From contig CBIHOZ010000004.1 of assembly GCA_966211525.1 (NCBI GenBank), positions 1-64,000 on the forward strand: a stretch of 64,000 bases of DNA, in the 5' to 3' direction. Shown here piece after piece: positions 9,365 through 16,842 of the stretch. A model generated the notes under the pieces. That model worked only from the letters and a program-made list of their open reading frames with translations, ran no database searches and was not told the origin of the DNA. The translations under genes were made by a program, and so were the position numbers. Numbering within the stretch: the first letter of the stretch is position 1; every line of letters begins with the position of its first letter. This DNA is from Ohtaekwangia sp966211525. Lineage in GTDB: Bacteria > Bacteroidota > Bacteroidia > Cytophagales > Cyclobacteriaceae.

Positions 9365-10033
9365 TTAATCTTTCAATATCCGCATCTCCACGCGTCTGTT
9401 CTTCGCGCGGGCCTCCGGGGTCATTTCGTTGGCAAGCGGCTGCGAACCGCCGAACGCTTTGGTCTGGATTCGTCCTTTTGCTATACCTTTCTCAACCATG
9501 TATTTCTTCACAGCATCCACACGGCTCTGCGATAGTTCCAGGTTTGCCTTCGGACTCCCAACGTTATCTGTATGACCTTCCAATTGTATTTCGATGCGCG
9601 TATTTTCTTTCATCATCTGCACAACTTCATCCAGCTCCGGATAGGATTTTGGATCAATCACAGATTTACCCTGTGAGAAGATAAGATGATTCAGAATGAT
9701 GGTCTGTCCTTTGGACGTAAGCATGATATCGCGAACAACCTTTTTATTAGCATCTATATCTTTCGGATCCACAATAACCGTACGCGGGTTATAGCCTTCG
9801 GCAGCAGCCGTGATCTGGTATTTGGCAGTACCGAAGATCGAGAATGAAAATGTACTGTCGTTGAAGCGGCCGAAAATACTTCCTGTCGGAATACTGCTAT
9901 AGCGTATATTGGCTTTTATACCTTTACCGGTACGGGCGTCTGTTACTTTACCTTCGGCTGTAATAGCATCGTTCTGAGCATAAAGTATATGAGCTCCGAA
10001 GATGATCAAAATGAGAGCGGTTAATTTTTTCAT
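9365..10033 (-). CDS. OmpA-family peptidoglycan-binding protein
   Basis: Secreted outer-membrane-associated protein of 222 residues. The ATG at 10033 is chosen over the frame start at 10069 because it begins a clean signal peptide (MKKLTALILIIFG, cut near LYAQ) and follows a good promoter. Residues about 25-110 form a beta-sandwich carboxypeptidase-regulatory-like domain (GKVTDARTGKGIKANI). The C-terminal OmpA domain (about 115-222) shows LIFSQGKSVID, IQLEGHTDNVGSPKANLELSQSR and the final NRRVEMRIL, with the Asp/Arg pair that contacts diaminopimelate. It probably ties the outer membrane to peptidoglycan. Confidence 0.88.
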   Translation of the reverse strand: MKKLTALILIIFGAHILYAQNDAITAEGKVTDARTGKGIKANIRYSSIPTGSIFGRFNDSTFSFSIFGTAKYQITAAAEGYNPRTVIVDPKDIDANKKVVRDIMLTSKGQTIILNHLIFSQGKSVIDPKSYPELDEVVQMMKENTRIEIQLEGHTDNVGSPKANLELSQSRVDAVKKYMVEKGIAKGRIQTKAFGGSQPLANEMTPEARAKNRRVEMRILKD

Positions 10034-10038
10034 AATGT

Positions 10039-10070
10039 TAAAAGTAGAAAAGCTTAACCACCTGAACAAA
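10039..10070 (-). promoter_or_regulatory. Bacteroidota-type promoter of the OmpA-family gene
   Basis: On the minus strand TTTG (10067-10070) and TACTTTTA (10039-10046) are separated by exactly 20 bases. This matches the Bacteroidota -33/-7 pattern. The -7 box lies only five bases from the chosen ATG, so the leader would be very short or absent. Confidence 0.5.
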
Positions 10071-10136
10071 ACTTATGCCGTAGATAATGTCTGAACATCG
10101 TTCTTATGATCTATACACAGACGGATTGATTTTTAT

Positions 10137-11012
10137 TCAGGCTGCCCTGCGCTTTTCAGTCACATCATCCTTCACGACCCACCGAATCGCTTCACGCCAC
10201 AAAATCGCTTCCATATCTTTGCGGAAGAATGCGAAGTGCCCCACTTTCTTTTTCAGTACATCTTCGGGTGTTAAATGCCAGTGCTCGATTTTCAGGTTCT
10301 TGTAAAAACGCTGCAGGTCGTGAACAGCATCGAGTGGCGCAAGAGTATCATCGGAAAAGCTGATCATCAGGGTGCGTTGCTGTAACGCTTCAAATGATTT
10401 TCGTTCAGCCGGTAATTCATCAAATATATAGTTCTTGTTGCGTGCCCAGCGCGACCATTGTCTGGCTACTTCGGCAGGAAGATCTTCAAACATGCGTAAT
10501 CGTGATGCGGGAAAATAACCGAATAACTTTGTCAGTACGGGTATAGCAATATACCAGAACCAAAGCAGCTTCAGCTTCATTCTCCACCCGGTATAATTTT
10601 TCCAGTAGGGTGTTTGTGAACCTACCATAATGAACGCTTCTGCCTGCTTCGCCAGGTTCGACATACCGATGAGCTGCCCGCCAATGCTGTGCCCAACAAT
10701 AATTAATTGTGATAATGGATGTGCCCGGTTAATGTAACTGATCATGGCATCTATATCTACCGACCAGTCGTGCATGTCATACAACGCATCGCTCAGATCT
10801 TCCGGACGTGAATTACCTATACCGCGATAGTCGAAAGTATATACCTGGAAACCTTCGGATGCGAGCCACTTCGCAAAGTCGCTGTAATACTGTTGTCGTA
10901 CACCCGTTGCCGGATTAATGAGCACTACCTTCTCATGTGGGTTCTTCGCTGCATACCATGTGGCCGAGAGGTGCACACCATCGCGCGCTACCACATTCAA
11001 TACTTCTTTCAT
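10137..11012 (-). CDS. Alpha/beta hydrolase
   Basis: Cytosolic alpha/beta-hydrolase fold protein, 291 residues from the ATG at 11012. That start is preferred to the one at 11174, which would overlap the DoxX gene and add an unconserved N-terminus. The nucleophile elbow is GHSIGGQ, the oxyanion region is VVLINPATGVRQQYYSDFA, the acid is in SFSDDTLAP and the catalytic His is in VGHFAFF. The overall pattern fits the COG4757-like predicted hydrolases. The substrate is unknown. It follows DoxX by about 100 bases on the same strand. Confidence 0.85.
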   Translation of the reverse strand: MKEVLNVVARDGVHLSATWYAAKNPHEKVVLINPATGVRQQYYSDFAKWLASEGFQVYTFDYRGIGNSRPEDLSDALYDMHDWSVDIDAMISYINRAHPLSQLIIVGHSIGGQLIGMSNLAKQAEAFIMVGSQTPYWKNYTGWRMKLKLLWFWYIAIPVLTKLFGYFPASRLRMFEDLPAEVARQWSRWARNKNYIFDELPAERKSFEALQQRTLMISFSDDTLAPLDAVHDLQRFYKNLKIEHWHLTPEDVLKKKVGHFAFFRKDMEAILWREAIRWVVKDDVTEKRRAA

Positions 11013-11109
11013 AACGTCTTTAAAGGGGTCTTTTAAAGACTCTAAGAACTTGATAATGCGTGGTAAGGTTGCGTTTGTCACGCAAATGTTGACATCACAT
11101 GAACATGTG

Positions 11110-11517
11110 TTAATCCCAGCGGCCGTTGCCTTTTGAAAGGCTGTAACGGCCAGCTCCGGTAAAGATGAGCGCAAGTGCCGTAAGAAGAAAAAGCATATTG
11201 GTTTCGATCATCCAGCCGCCATAATCATTTACCTTAAAGGCTATATCGCGATGGGCAACCAGAATGGTCATGAGCATGTTTACTACAATAATGATAGCCG
11301 CTAATCTTGTTTTATAACCCAGTATAACAAAGGCAGGTGCTATAGCTTCGCCGATGATACTGCCATAAGCAATAACTGCCGGAAGACCGGCAGCTATAAC
11401 CATATTTTTTACATGCTCTATATCGGTGAAGATTTTAAATATACCATGAAAGATCAGTATACCTCCACACGTTAATCGCAGTATAAGTCTGGCCAGATCA
11501 TCGTTGTGGAGTTTCAT
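11110..11517 (-). CDS. DoxX-family membrane protein
   Basis: Four-helix inner-membrane protein of 135 residues. It shows the DoxX signature: LARLILRLTCGGILIFHGIFK at the start, GLPAVIAYGSIIGEAIAPAFVILG in the middle and a final span LFLLTALALIFTGAGRYS. Family members include quinone-linked oxidoreductase subunits and proteins of redox or thiol stress, but most have no known role. The gene starts seven bases after the upstream orphan gene ends, so the two are probably co-transcribed. Confidence 0.88.
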   Translation of the reverse strand: MKLHNDDLARLILRLTCGGILIFHGIFKIFTDIEHVKNMVIAAGLPAVIAYGSIIGEAIAPAFVILGYKTRLAAIIIVVNMLMTILVAHRDIAFKVNDYGGWMIETNMLFLLTALALIFTGAGRYSLSKGNGRWD

Positions 11518-11523
11518 AGTATA

Positions 11524-12972
11524 TCAATTAGCAACGGGAATTGATTTCACTTCTTCGCTGGTATCCGGTATAGGATAATCGAACAGACCGAATTCCTTAA
11601 TGGCCTCTTCTACTTTATGCGGCACAAATTTTTCCCAGCCGTTCTCTCCTTTTCGGATCATGGCCAGTACGTTGTCTGATATAATGTGAAGCTTGCGTGT
11701 ATCAGCATCGTTTACATCTTCCAGCTTGTTATTATCCATCAGGTAACGGAAGAGGTTTTGCAAATTAGGCGGTAACTCCTTCTCGAAATCTTTCAGCGTA
11801 AACAACTCCTGCGAATCCATACGAAGTGCCGGGTATATATATAGTTTTACATTCGATCCGAAGAGCGATGCAAAGCATTCCAATATACCTCCGCGGGTAT
11901 TCTCATACGTTTTCTCATCAAATACTTTCTGCAACGCATATATACCCATGATGATCCCGATCTTTTTCCCTCTGGTTATCTTGGAGAGATAATCTACCAG
12001 GCGGTAATATTCAAAGTAATTCGAGATGAGTACGTTTTGTCCCAATGAACAAAGTATATCGGCACGATGCAGGAAGTCGCGTTCATCGATCTTTCCATCC
12101 GGGCTCAGGTCATTTAACGTTAACTCGGATAGCAGTACAATTTTAGAACGATCTACATCCTGTTCCTGCTTGAAATGTCTGCGTGACGTGAGCAGCATAT
12201 CAACGTTAACATGTGTAGGTGGTCTGAAGCGACCGCGCAGCACGAGTACATTCTTTTTATAGAGTTCATCTGTGGGCTGCATCACATTTCCATCCGGACC
12301 AAACATCGCAGCTTTGGTTAAACCATTCTTCACCATCTTGAGCGCCATCAAACGGTTATCAACATGTTTAAAGTCTGGCCCCGACAAGCGGAACATATCG
12401 ATTTCTATTCTGCGGGCAGTCAATCCATCCAGCAATGACATGAGTATATCTTCGGGATTGCTCATGAAGTTACAGGCGTATAGTAAATTAACACCTACTA
12501 TACCCAACGCGAGTTGTTGCTGAAGCTGATCGGTGTCGTGCATCTTCACGTGTATCACACAATCATTCGGTTCACTCTTGGGTGTAAGTTGAAACCGGAG
12601 TCCGATCCAGCCGTGCCCCTGGTTGGTGCGCTCGTAGTTGAGAATCTCAACAGTATCGGCAAAGGCAAAGAACCTTGTATTGTCAATGCGATGTGGTAAA
12701 CGTTCCGGTAACAGCACATACTCGTGATCGAGCATGCGAAGAAGTCGATCTTCACAAACGTAGCGATCGCCCACGCCATAGATCGCGTCACTGAACTTCA
12801 TGTCGTACGCCGACATCGTTTTAGCAACGGTTCCGGAAGCACCTCCTACTTTAAAAAAATTTGCAGCTACTTCCTGTCCCGCACCTATTTCAGCAAACGA
12901 TCCGTAAATTGATTTACTTAAATTGATCCGCAGAGCTTTCTCCTGCGTTGTAAGTTTTCTGAATTCTTCCAT
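11524..12972 (-). CDS. Conserved protein of unknown function (about 480 residues)
   Basis: Soluble protein of 482 residues with no signal peptide or membrane span and no motif that I can tie to a catalytic family. It is regular, well-coded sequence with charged helices and a conserved-looking start (TTQEKALRINLSKSIYGSF, then EIGAGQEVAANFFKVGGASG). I recall close homologues across Cytophagales and Chitinophagales, some carrying an apparently wrong 'TonB-dependent receptor' label. Nothing here supports a receptor: it lacks a beta-barrel and a plug. It may form an operon with doxX and the hydrolase. Confidence 0.7.
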   Translation of the reverse strand: MEEFRKLTTQEKALRINLSKSIYGSFAEIGAGQEVAANFFKVGGASGTVAKTMSAYDMKFSDAIYGVGDRYVCEDRLLRMLDHEYVLLPERLPHRIDNTRFFAFADTVEILNYERTNQGHGWIGLRFQLTPKSEPNDCVIHVKMHDTDQLQQQLALGIVGVNLLYACNFMSNPEDILMSLLDGLTARRIEIDMFRLSGPDFKHVDNRLMALKMVKNGLTKAAMFGPDGNVMQPTDELYKKNVLVLRGRFRPPTHVNVDMLLTSRRHFKQEQDVDRSKIVLLSELTLNDLSPDGKIDERDFLHRADILCSLGQNVLISNYFEYYRLVDYLSKITRGKKIGIIMGIYALQKVFDEKTYENTRGGILECFASLFGSNVKLYIYPALRMDSQELFTLKDFEKELPPNLQNLFRYLMDNNKLEDVNDADTRKLHIISDNVLAMIRKGENGWEKFVPHKVEEAIKEFGLFDYPIPDTSEEVKSIPVAN

Positions 12973-13103
12973 AAGCTGTCTCCTGCTTTCGCGCCTAATT
13001 TACCGTTAATGCCAAACGCTTAAAAGTTAAATGTATATAAAGTTTATACGCATAACCCGCCATTTCCATGTAAAGTTTTGACATGTAGGAATTTGCGTGT
13101 ATC

Positions 13104-13137
13104 TAAAAAAAATAAGGGCAGATGTAATACTGCCCTT
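13104..13137 (-). terminator. Intrinsic terminator after the TerB-like gene
   Basis: An 8-bp stem (13114-13121 with 13130-13137, aagggcag against ctgccctt) has an 8-base loop. On the minus strand it is followed by a run of T (plus-strand A-run 13104-13112). It lies just past the stop at 13147. Confidence 0.75.
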
Positions 13138-13146
13138 GTGATGTTA

Positions 13147-13581
13147 TTATCTGTTCGCAAATTTCGCTTGTGCTTCACGTTTGATCTCTTCCCATTCGTC
13201 AACCGGTGGCGGAGTACCTTTATGAAACTCTTCGAGTAACCACGTTACCAGTTCACGCTTCATTCCAAACTGCTCCACTGCGTCTTCACAGAATTGTACT
13301 TCGTGTCGATCCACTACATCATCGGCATATACCATGAGTATAAGATCGTAGAGCAGATTCATGCGGTCGTTGTGATTATCGGGCACGTTGATCTGGTATT
13401 TCTCATTGCTGTCGACCAGTTCTTTAACCTGGCGATCTTTTAACCCGTAACGCTTACCGATCTTGTACAGCAAGGCTTCTTCTGCTTCGTGCATGTGCCC
13501 ATCGACCTTGGCCAGTGCAAGAAGATTCTTAATGTGATTTTTTTTGTACGACAGATACTGGTGCTCGAAAAAGCCAATCAT
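13147..13581 (-). CDS. TerB-like (tellurite-resistance/DjlA-type helical) domain protein
   Basis: Small all-helical cytosolic protein of 144 residues. The TerB fold is recognisable from two acidic metal-binding-like repeats, ALAKVDGHMHEAE and MVYADDVVDRHEV, each an Asp-x-x-hydrophobic-x-x-x-Glu unit, separated by about 50 residues. TerB domains occur in tellurite-resistance and membrane-linked stress systems, but lone TerB proteins have no assigned function. It is apparently monocistronic, with its own terminator. Confidence 0.75.
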   Translation of the reverse strand: MIGFFEHQYLSYKKNHIKNLLALAKVDGHMHEAEEALLYKIGKRYGLKDRQVKELVDSNEKYQINVPDNHNDRMNLLYDLILMVYADDVVDRHEVQFCEDAVEQFGMKRELVTWLLEEFHKGTPPPVDEWEEIKREAQAKFANR

Positions 13582-13734
13582 AGTTTATAGGTTTATAGGA
13601 AGTTACAATGCTTATAATCGATAGTCAACTATTATAGCGTTATTTCCCCCGGCAGCAAGCTGCCTCTCACTTCGTTACCTTCCTGCCCCTATATATCTGC
13701 ACCACCGAGAGAGTTTTTTCACGCGCAGTTTTAC

Positions 13735-15411
13735 TTACGCTGCTGCGGCCGCTTCTTGTTCTTTAAGCGCACGCCTTAATATTTTACCCACATTGGTTTT
13801 CGGAAGTTCATTTCTGAATTCAATGTGCTTCGGTACTTTATAGTTTGTAAGGTTTTCATGGAAGAAAGTTTTCAGTTCGTCTTCTGTGAGACTCTGATCT
13901 TTTTTCACAATGAATACCTTTATTACTTCACCTGATTTTGCATCGGGCACTCCGATCGCAGCTACTTCCAACACTTTCGGATGGGCTGCCACTACATTTT
14001 CAATTTCATTCGGGAAAACGTTGAAGCCTGATACCTTGATCATATCTTTCTTGCGATCAACAATCTTGAAATATCCATCCGCATCCATCTTCCCTATATC
14101 TCCGGTGCGGAACCATTCCGTATGGAAGAACACACCATCATTGTCTTTCTCCCAATAACCGGACATTACCTGCGGGCCACGTGCGCATATCTCACCGGTC
14201 TCTCCTTGTGGTAACTGATTTCCGTTGTCATCAAATATAGCTACCTCGGTGCTTGGCATCGGTAAACCAATGGTACCCAAACGATGCTGGCCGTCAAGCG
14301 GATTGCAACATAATACAGGCGATGTTTCACTCAGGCCATAACCCTCTACCAGTGGTTTACCCGTAACTTCTTGCCAGCGTTTTGCGACTATATCCTGTAC
14401 AGCCATACCACCACCAACAGCACCTTTCAATGCAGCGAAGTCAAGATCTTTGAAGCCGGGGGTATTCAGTAATCCATTAAAGAGTGTATTTACACCGGTG
14501 ATAATGGTAAACCTATATTTCTGAAGTTCTTTTACAAACCCTTTCATATCACGCGGGTTGGTGATCATAACGCTCTTCACACCGGTGCTGAACATCAGGA
14601 ATCCATTTACCGTCAGCGCGAAGATATGATACATCGGTATAGCGGTAATAATAAGATCATTACCATCTTTCGACATATAGGGTTTGAACCACTCGGTGAT
14701 CATGGAGTTGTGCGCAATGATATTACCGTGTGAAAGTTTAGCACCTTTCGATACGCCGGTTGTACCACCGGTATATTGCAGCACGGCTATATCTTTTACC
14801 GATAGCTCGGGCTTGCTATACGACAGTGATGCGCCTTTCTTCATTGCCTCTTTAAAAGGAATGATATTCGGTAAACTATAGTCGGGCACCATCTTCTTGA
14901 TATACTTCACAACAAAGTTTACGATCGATCCTTTCAATCCACCGAGCATGTCACCCAGTTGTGTAACGATGATGTGTTTGATTGATGTATTCGCGAGTAT
15001 CTTTTCAAGATGGTTCGCAAAGTTTGCAACGATAACAATAGCCGTAACACCAGCGTCTTTAAACTGATGTTCCATTTCACGCGGAGTATAAAGCGGGTTT
15101 GTATTTACTACCGTGAGTCCGGCACGCAACGCACCAAAGAATGCGATGGGAAATTGCAATAGGTTCGGCATTTGTATAGCGATGCGATCACCCCTCTTCA
15201 ACCCGAGACTTTGTAAATAAGCAGCGAAGTCTCGTGACAGTTTATCAATCTCGGCAAAAGTCATCTCCTTTCCCATGTTTACAAAAGCCACCTTATCGCG
15301 ATACTTCGCACAGCTTTTTTCAAAGAGATCGACCAGAGAAGAATAGTCATACAAGTTAATTTCGTGAGGGGTGCCTTTTGGGTAATGCTTAAACCACGGG
15401 AAATCCTTCAT
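13735..15411 (-). CDS. fadD: Long-chain fatty-acid--CoA ligase
   Basis: ATP-dependent acyl-CoA synthetase that activates fatty acids for beta-oxidation or lipid remodelling; 558 residues, the usual FadD length. The AMP-binding P-loop is YTGGTTGVSKGA near residue 211. GYGLSETSPV, the adenylate-binding WFRTGDIGKMDADGYF, and the hinge and FACS-type motif RKKDMIKVSGFNVFPNEIE follow in order. The C-terminal lysine region reads PKTNVGKILRRAL. It ends in a short Ala stretch and has no signal peptide. It is monocistronic, with a -7 box upstream at 15444-15451. Confidence 0.93.
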   Translation of the reverse strand: MKDFPWFKHYPKGTPHEINLYDYSSLVDLFEKSCAKYRDKVAFVNMGKEMTFAEIDKLSRDFAAYLQSLGLKRGDRIAIQMPNLLQFPIAFFGALRAGLTVVNTNPLYTPREMEHQFKDAGVTAIVIVANFANHLEKILANTSIKHIIVTQLGDMLGGLKGSIVNFVVKYIKKMVPDYSLPNIIPFKEAMKKGASLSYSKPELSVKDIAVLQYTGGTTGVSKGAKLSHGNIIAHNSMITEWFKPYMSKDGNDLIITAIPMYHIFALTVNGFLMFSTGVKSVMITNPRDMKGFVKELQKYRFTIITGVNTLFNGLLNTPGFKDLDFAALKGAVGGGMAVQDIVAKRWQEVTGKPLVEGYGLSETSPVLCCNPLDGQHRLGTIGLPMPSTEVAIFDDNGNQLPQGETGEICARGPQVMSGYWEKDNDGVFFHTEWFRTGDIGKMDADGYFKIVDRKKDMIKVSGFNVFPNEIENVVAAHPKVLEVAAIGVPDAKSGEVIKVFIVKKDQSLTEDELKTFFHENLTNYKVPKHIEFRNELPKTNVGKILRRALKEQEAAAAA

Positions 15412-15443
15412 AACATCTTACGCTTTCTTAAAAAATTATTCTT

Positions 15444-15451
15444 CAAATTTA
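15444..15451 (-). promoter_or_regulatory. Candidate -7 promoter element of fadD
   Basis: The minus strand reads TAAATTTG, a full match to the Bacteroidota TAnnTTTG box, about 33 bases upstream of the fadD ATG. No TTTG was found at the ideal 20-base spacing, so only the -7 element is supported. Confidence 0.4.
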
Positions 15452-15572
15452 CAGATTTCCAAAGCAAACGATTGTTTATCAGCAAATCAAATTAGATCGC
15501 AAAGATTTATAACGTTTGGGAGATGGAAGCGAAGTTTAGATGCGGAAATAATAGAAAAAGTAGTGGTATCGT

Positions 15573-15609
15573 TAAAAAAATAAAACCCGCCTCTCCTGGA
15601 GAAGCGGGT
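15573..15609 (-). terminator. Strong intrinsic terminator of the tRNA-like RNA transcript
   Basis: The stem acccgc...gcgggt spans 15585-15609 (12 pairs with one G-T and a tight loop). On the minus strand it is followed by TTTTATTTTTTT. Because the nearest minus-strand feature upstream is the pair of tRNA-like RNAs, this terminator implies that they are transcribed. Confidence 0.85.
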
Positions 15610-15643
15610 AGCTCTGAATAACTCATTAACCTAAACTGAGCTG

Positions 15644-15791
15644 CTGTAGGAGAAGGATTCGAACCTCCACGAAGCGGTTAGGCGCTGACCTGATCTTGTC
15701 CGATTTGAACGGGATCAGGGTGCATTGCTTTGTTCCGTTTACCTTCACCCCCGAGACCGGAGGGCATGTCTGCCAATTTCAACACCCTACA
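15644..15791 (-). ncRNA. tRNA-like RNA, copy 1 (leucine-tRNA-like cloverleaf with giant variable arm)
   Basis: Folding the minus strand by eye gives a cloverleaf of 148 bases. The acceptor stem TGTAGGG/TCCTACA (15785-15791 with 15645-15651) has 7 pairs. The D loop AAATTGGCAGA is like that of tRNA-Leu. The anticodon-like stem CCCTC/GGGGG holds loop CGGTCTC. The T arm is GGAGG-TTCGAAT-CCTTC. The variable region is about 79 bases instead of about 15 and contains base stem GAAG/CTTC and an inner hairpin CCTGATC/GATCAGG. The loop lacks the universal U33, and the 3' end reads GCAG rather than CCA, so decoding is unlikely. No protein function is implied. It could be a decayed tRNA, but the second copy preserves the structure. 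Confidence 0.65.
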
Positions 15792-15825
15792 ATATATTTG
15801 TGTGGTTGGTTGTGTGTGTGATGTC

Positions 15826-15841
15826 CCCGATAGCTATCGGG
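15826..15841. repeat. 16-base perfect palindrome between the two tRNA-like RNAs
   Basis: The sequence cccgatagctatcggg is its own reverse complement. I recall similar palindromes as dispersed intergenic repeats in Bacteroidota genomes. Here it lies in the linker between RNA copies and could act as a processing hairpin. Confidence 0.55.
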
Positions 15842-15850
15842 AACAAGTTG

Positions 15851-15968
15851 CTGTAGAGGGAGGGCTCGAACCTCCACGGAGCAGTTAGGTCGCCAAAGGC
15901 TGGACTTTATCCCGTTACCTCCACCCTCGAGACCGGAGGGCATGTCTGCCAAATTCCAACACCCTACA
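15851..15968 (-). ncRNA. tRNA-like RNA, copy 2 (shorter variable arm)
   Basis: The minus strand again folds as a cloverleaf, here of 118 bases. Acceptor TGTAGGG/CTCTACA pairs 15962-15968 with 15852-15858. The D loop reads GAATTTGGCAGA, the anticodon-like stem CCCTC/GAGGG carries the same loop CGGTCTC, and the T arm is GGAGG-TTCGAGC-CCTCC. The variable region is about 48 bases with base stem GGAG/CTCC, where copy 1 has GAAG/CTTC: a compensated pair change. Both copies keep the words GGTAA and CCTAAC inside this arm but differ in its tip hairpin. The two copies also share a CACACA-rich 5' leader. This copy is first in the transcript. Confidence 0.65.
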
Positions 15969-16076
15969 ATGGGTTTGTGTGGGCTTTGAGTGTGTGTGTG
16001 ATCAGTGTGTCTCGTTGTAAATTATGTAACAAAGTAACACCTAAACTGGCACTCGAATCAATAAACATTAATAATA

Positions 16077-16110
16077 TTTGTATACTTTTCAATTTTATTT
16101 CATATTTTTG
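16077..16110 (+). promoter_or_regulatory. Candidate promoter of the Lrp/AsnC-family gene
   Basis: TTTG (16077-16080) and TATTTTTG (16103-16110, a full TAnnTTTG match) are 22 bases apart. They lie 27 bases upstream of the regulator ATG. The surrounding sequence is strongly AT-rich. Confidence 0.45.
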
Positions 16111-16136
16111 AATTAAAACTAAAACCAGTTTTATAT

Positions 16137-16601
16137 ATGGCCGAAAATTATAAAGTTGACAATGTGGATCTGAAGATTCTGGAGATTCTGATGCAGGATG
16201 CCAAGAAACCCTATACAGAAGTGGCCAAAAAAGCTTTTGTTTCGGGTGGTACAGTCCACGTGCGCATGAATAAAATGGAAGAAGCCGGTATTGTTGAAAA
16301 GACTACGCTAAAAGTAAACTATGCGAAACTCGGGTATGACATCACGGCTTTTATCGGGATCTTCCTGCAGAAGAGTGCGCTCTATGACCAGGTAATGGCA
16401 AAACTCAAAGCTATACCCGAAATCACCAGCATTCATTATACAACAGGTAACTATAGTATGTTTACCAAAATACATTGTAAAGACACCAATCACCTGAAGC
16501 AGGTGCTTCACGATAAGATCCAGCAGGTGGAAGGCATTGAACGTACCGAGACCATGATCTCTTTGGAAGAAAGTCTCGATCGCAGTTTGAATCTGACTTA
16601 G
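16137..16601 (+). CDS. Lrp/AsnC-family transcriptional regulator
   Basis: DNA-binding regulator of 154 residues. Residues about 6-65 form the AsnC-type winged helix-turn-helix (VDLKILEILMQDAKKPYTEVAK, then a recognition helix in GGTVHVRMNKMEEAGIV). Residues 70-150 form the Lrp ligand-sensing (RAM) domain with the alternating pattern IPEITSIHYTTGNYSMF and GIERTETMISLE. Such proteins sense amino acids or other small metabolites and act as dimers to octamers. The gene diverges from the tRNA-like RNA pair. Its target and ligand cannot be read from the sequence. Confidence 0.88.
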   Translation: MAENYKVDNVDLKILEILMQDAKKPYTEVAKKAFVSGGTVHVRMNKMEEAGIVEKTTLKVNYAKLGYDITAFIGIFLQKSALYDQVMAKLKAIPEITSIHYTTGNYSMFTKIHCKDTNHLKQVLHDKIQQVEGIERTETMISLEESLDRSLNLT

Positions 16602-16651
16602 TACTTACATTGATAATAAACAAACTTACAACCTCACGACAACGCATCAAC

Positions 16652-16678
16652 ATCCCGGACTTTGCTTCGGGATTTTTT
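16652..16678 (+). terminator. Intrinsic terminator after the Lrp-family gene
   Basis: The stem atcccg/cgggat (16652-16657 with 16668-16673) is followed by six T. It lies about 50 bases after the stop codon. Confidence 0.75.
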
Positions 16679-16801
16679 ATGTAATTGATTTTGAAAGAGT
16701 TGTCGGGTATAAGTATATGGGTTTACAATTTCTATTGCGCGATAGAAAACTTCTATGGGGAAATAAACGGACGTAAGAACCTAAAAATTTCATTTTTGTT
16801 A

Positions 16802-16809
16802 TAGCTTTG
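16802..16809 (+). promoter_or_regulatory. Candidate -7 element of the suf operon
   Basis: TAGCTTTG matches TAnnTTTG exactly, 33 bases before the sufB ATG. No well-spaced TTTG box was found. No IscR-like palindrome was recognised. Confidence 0.4.
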
Positions 16810-16842
16810 TAGGTTTATAATCAGTCTAAATAGACGAACTGA

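Noticed and set aside
11013..11174. Longer start for the alpha/beta hydrolase
   Set aside because: It would overlap doxX by 65 bases and add a Cys-rich, unconserved N-terminus.
15644..15968. Two ordinary tRNA-Leu genes
   Set aside because: The length is far above 90 bases, the anticodon-like loop CGGTCTC has no U33 and no Leu anticodon, and no CCA or usual discriminator is encoded.
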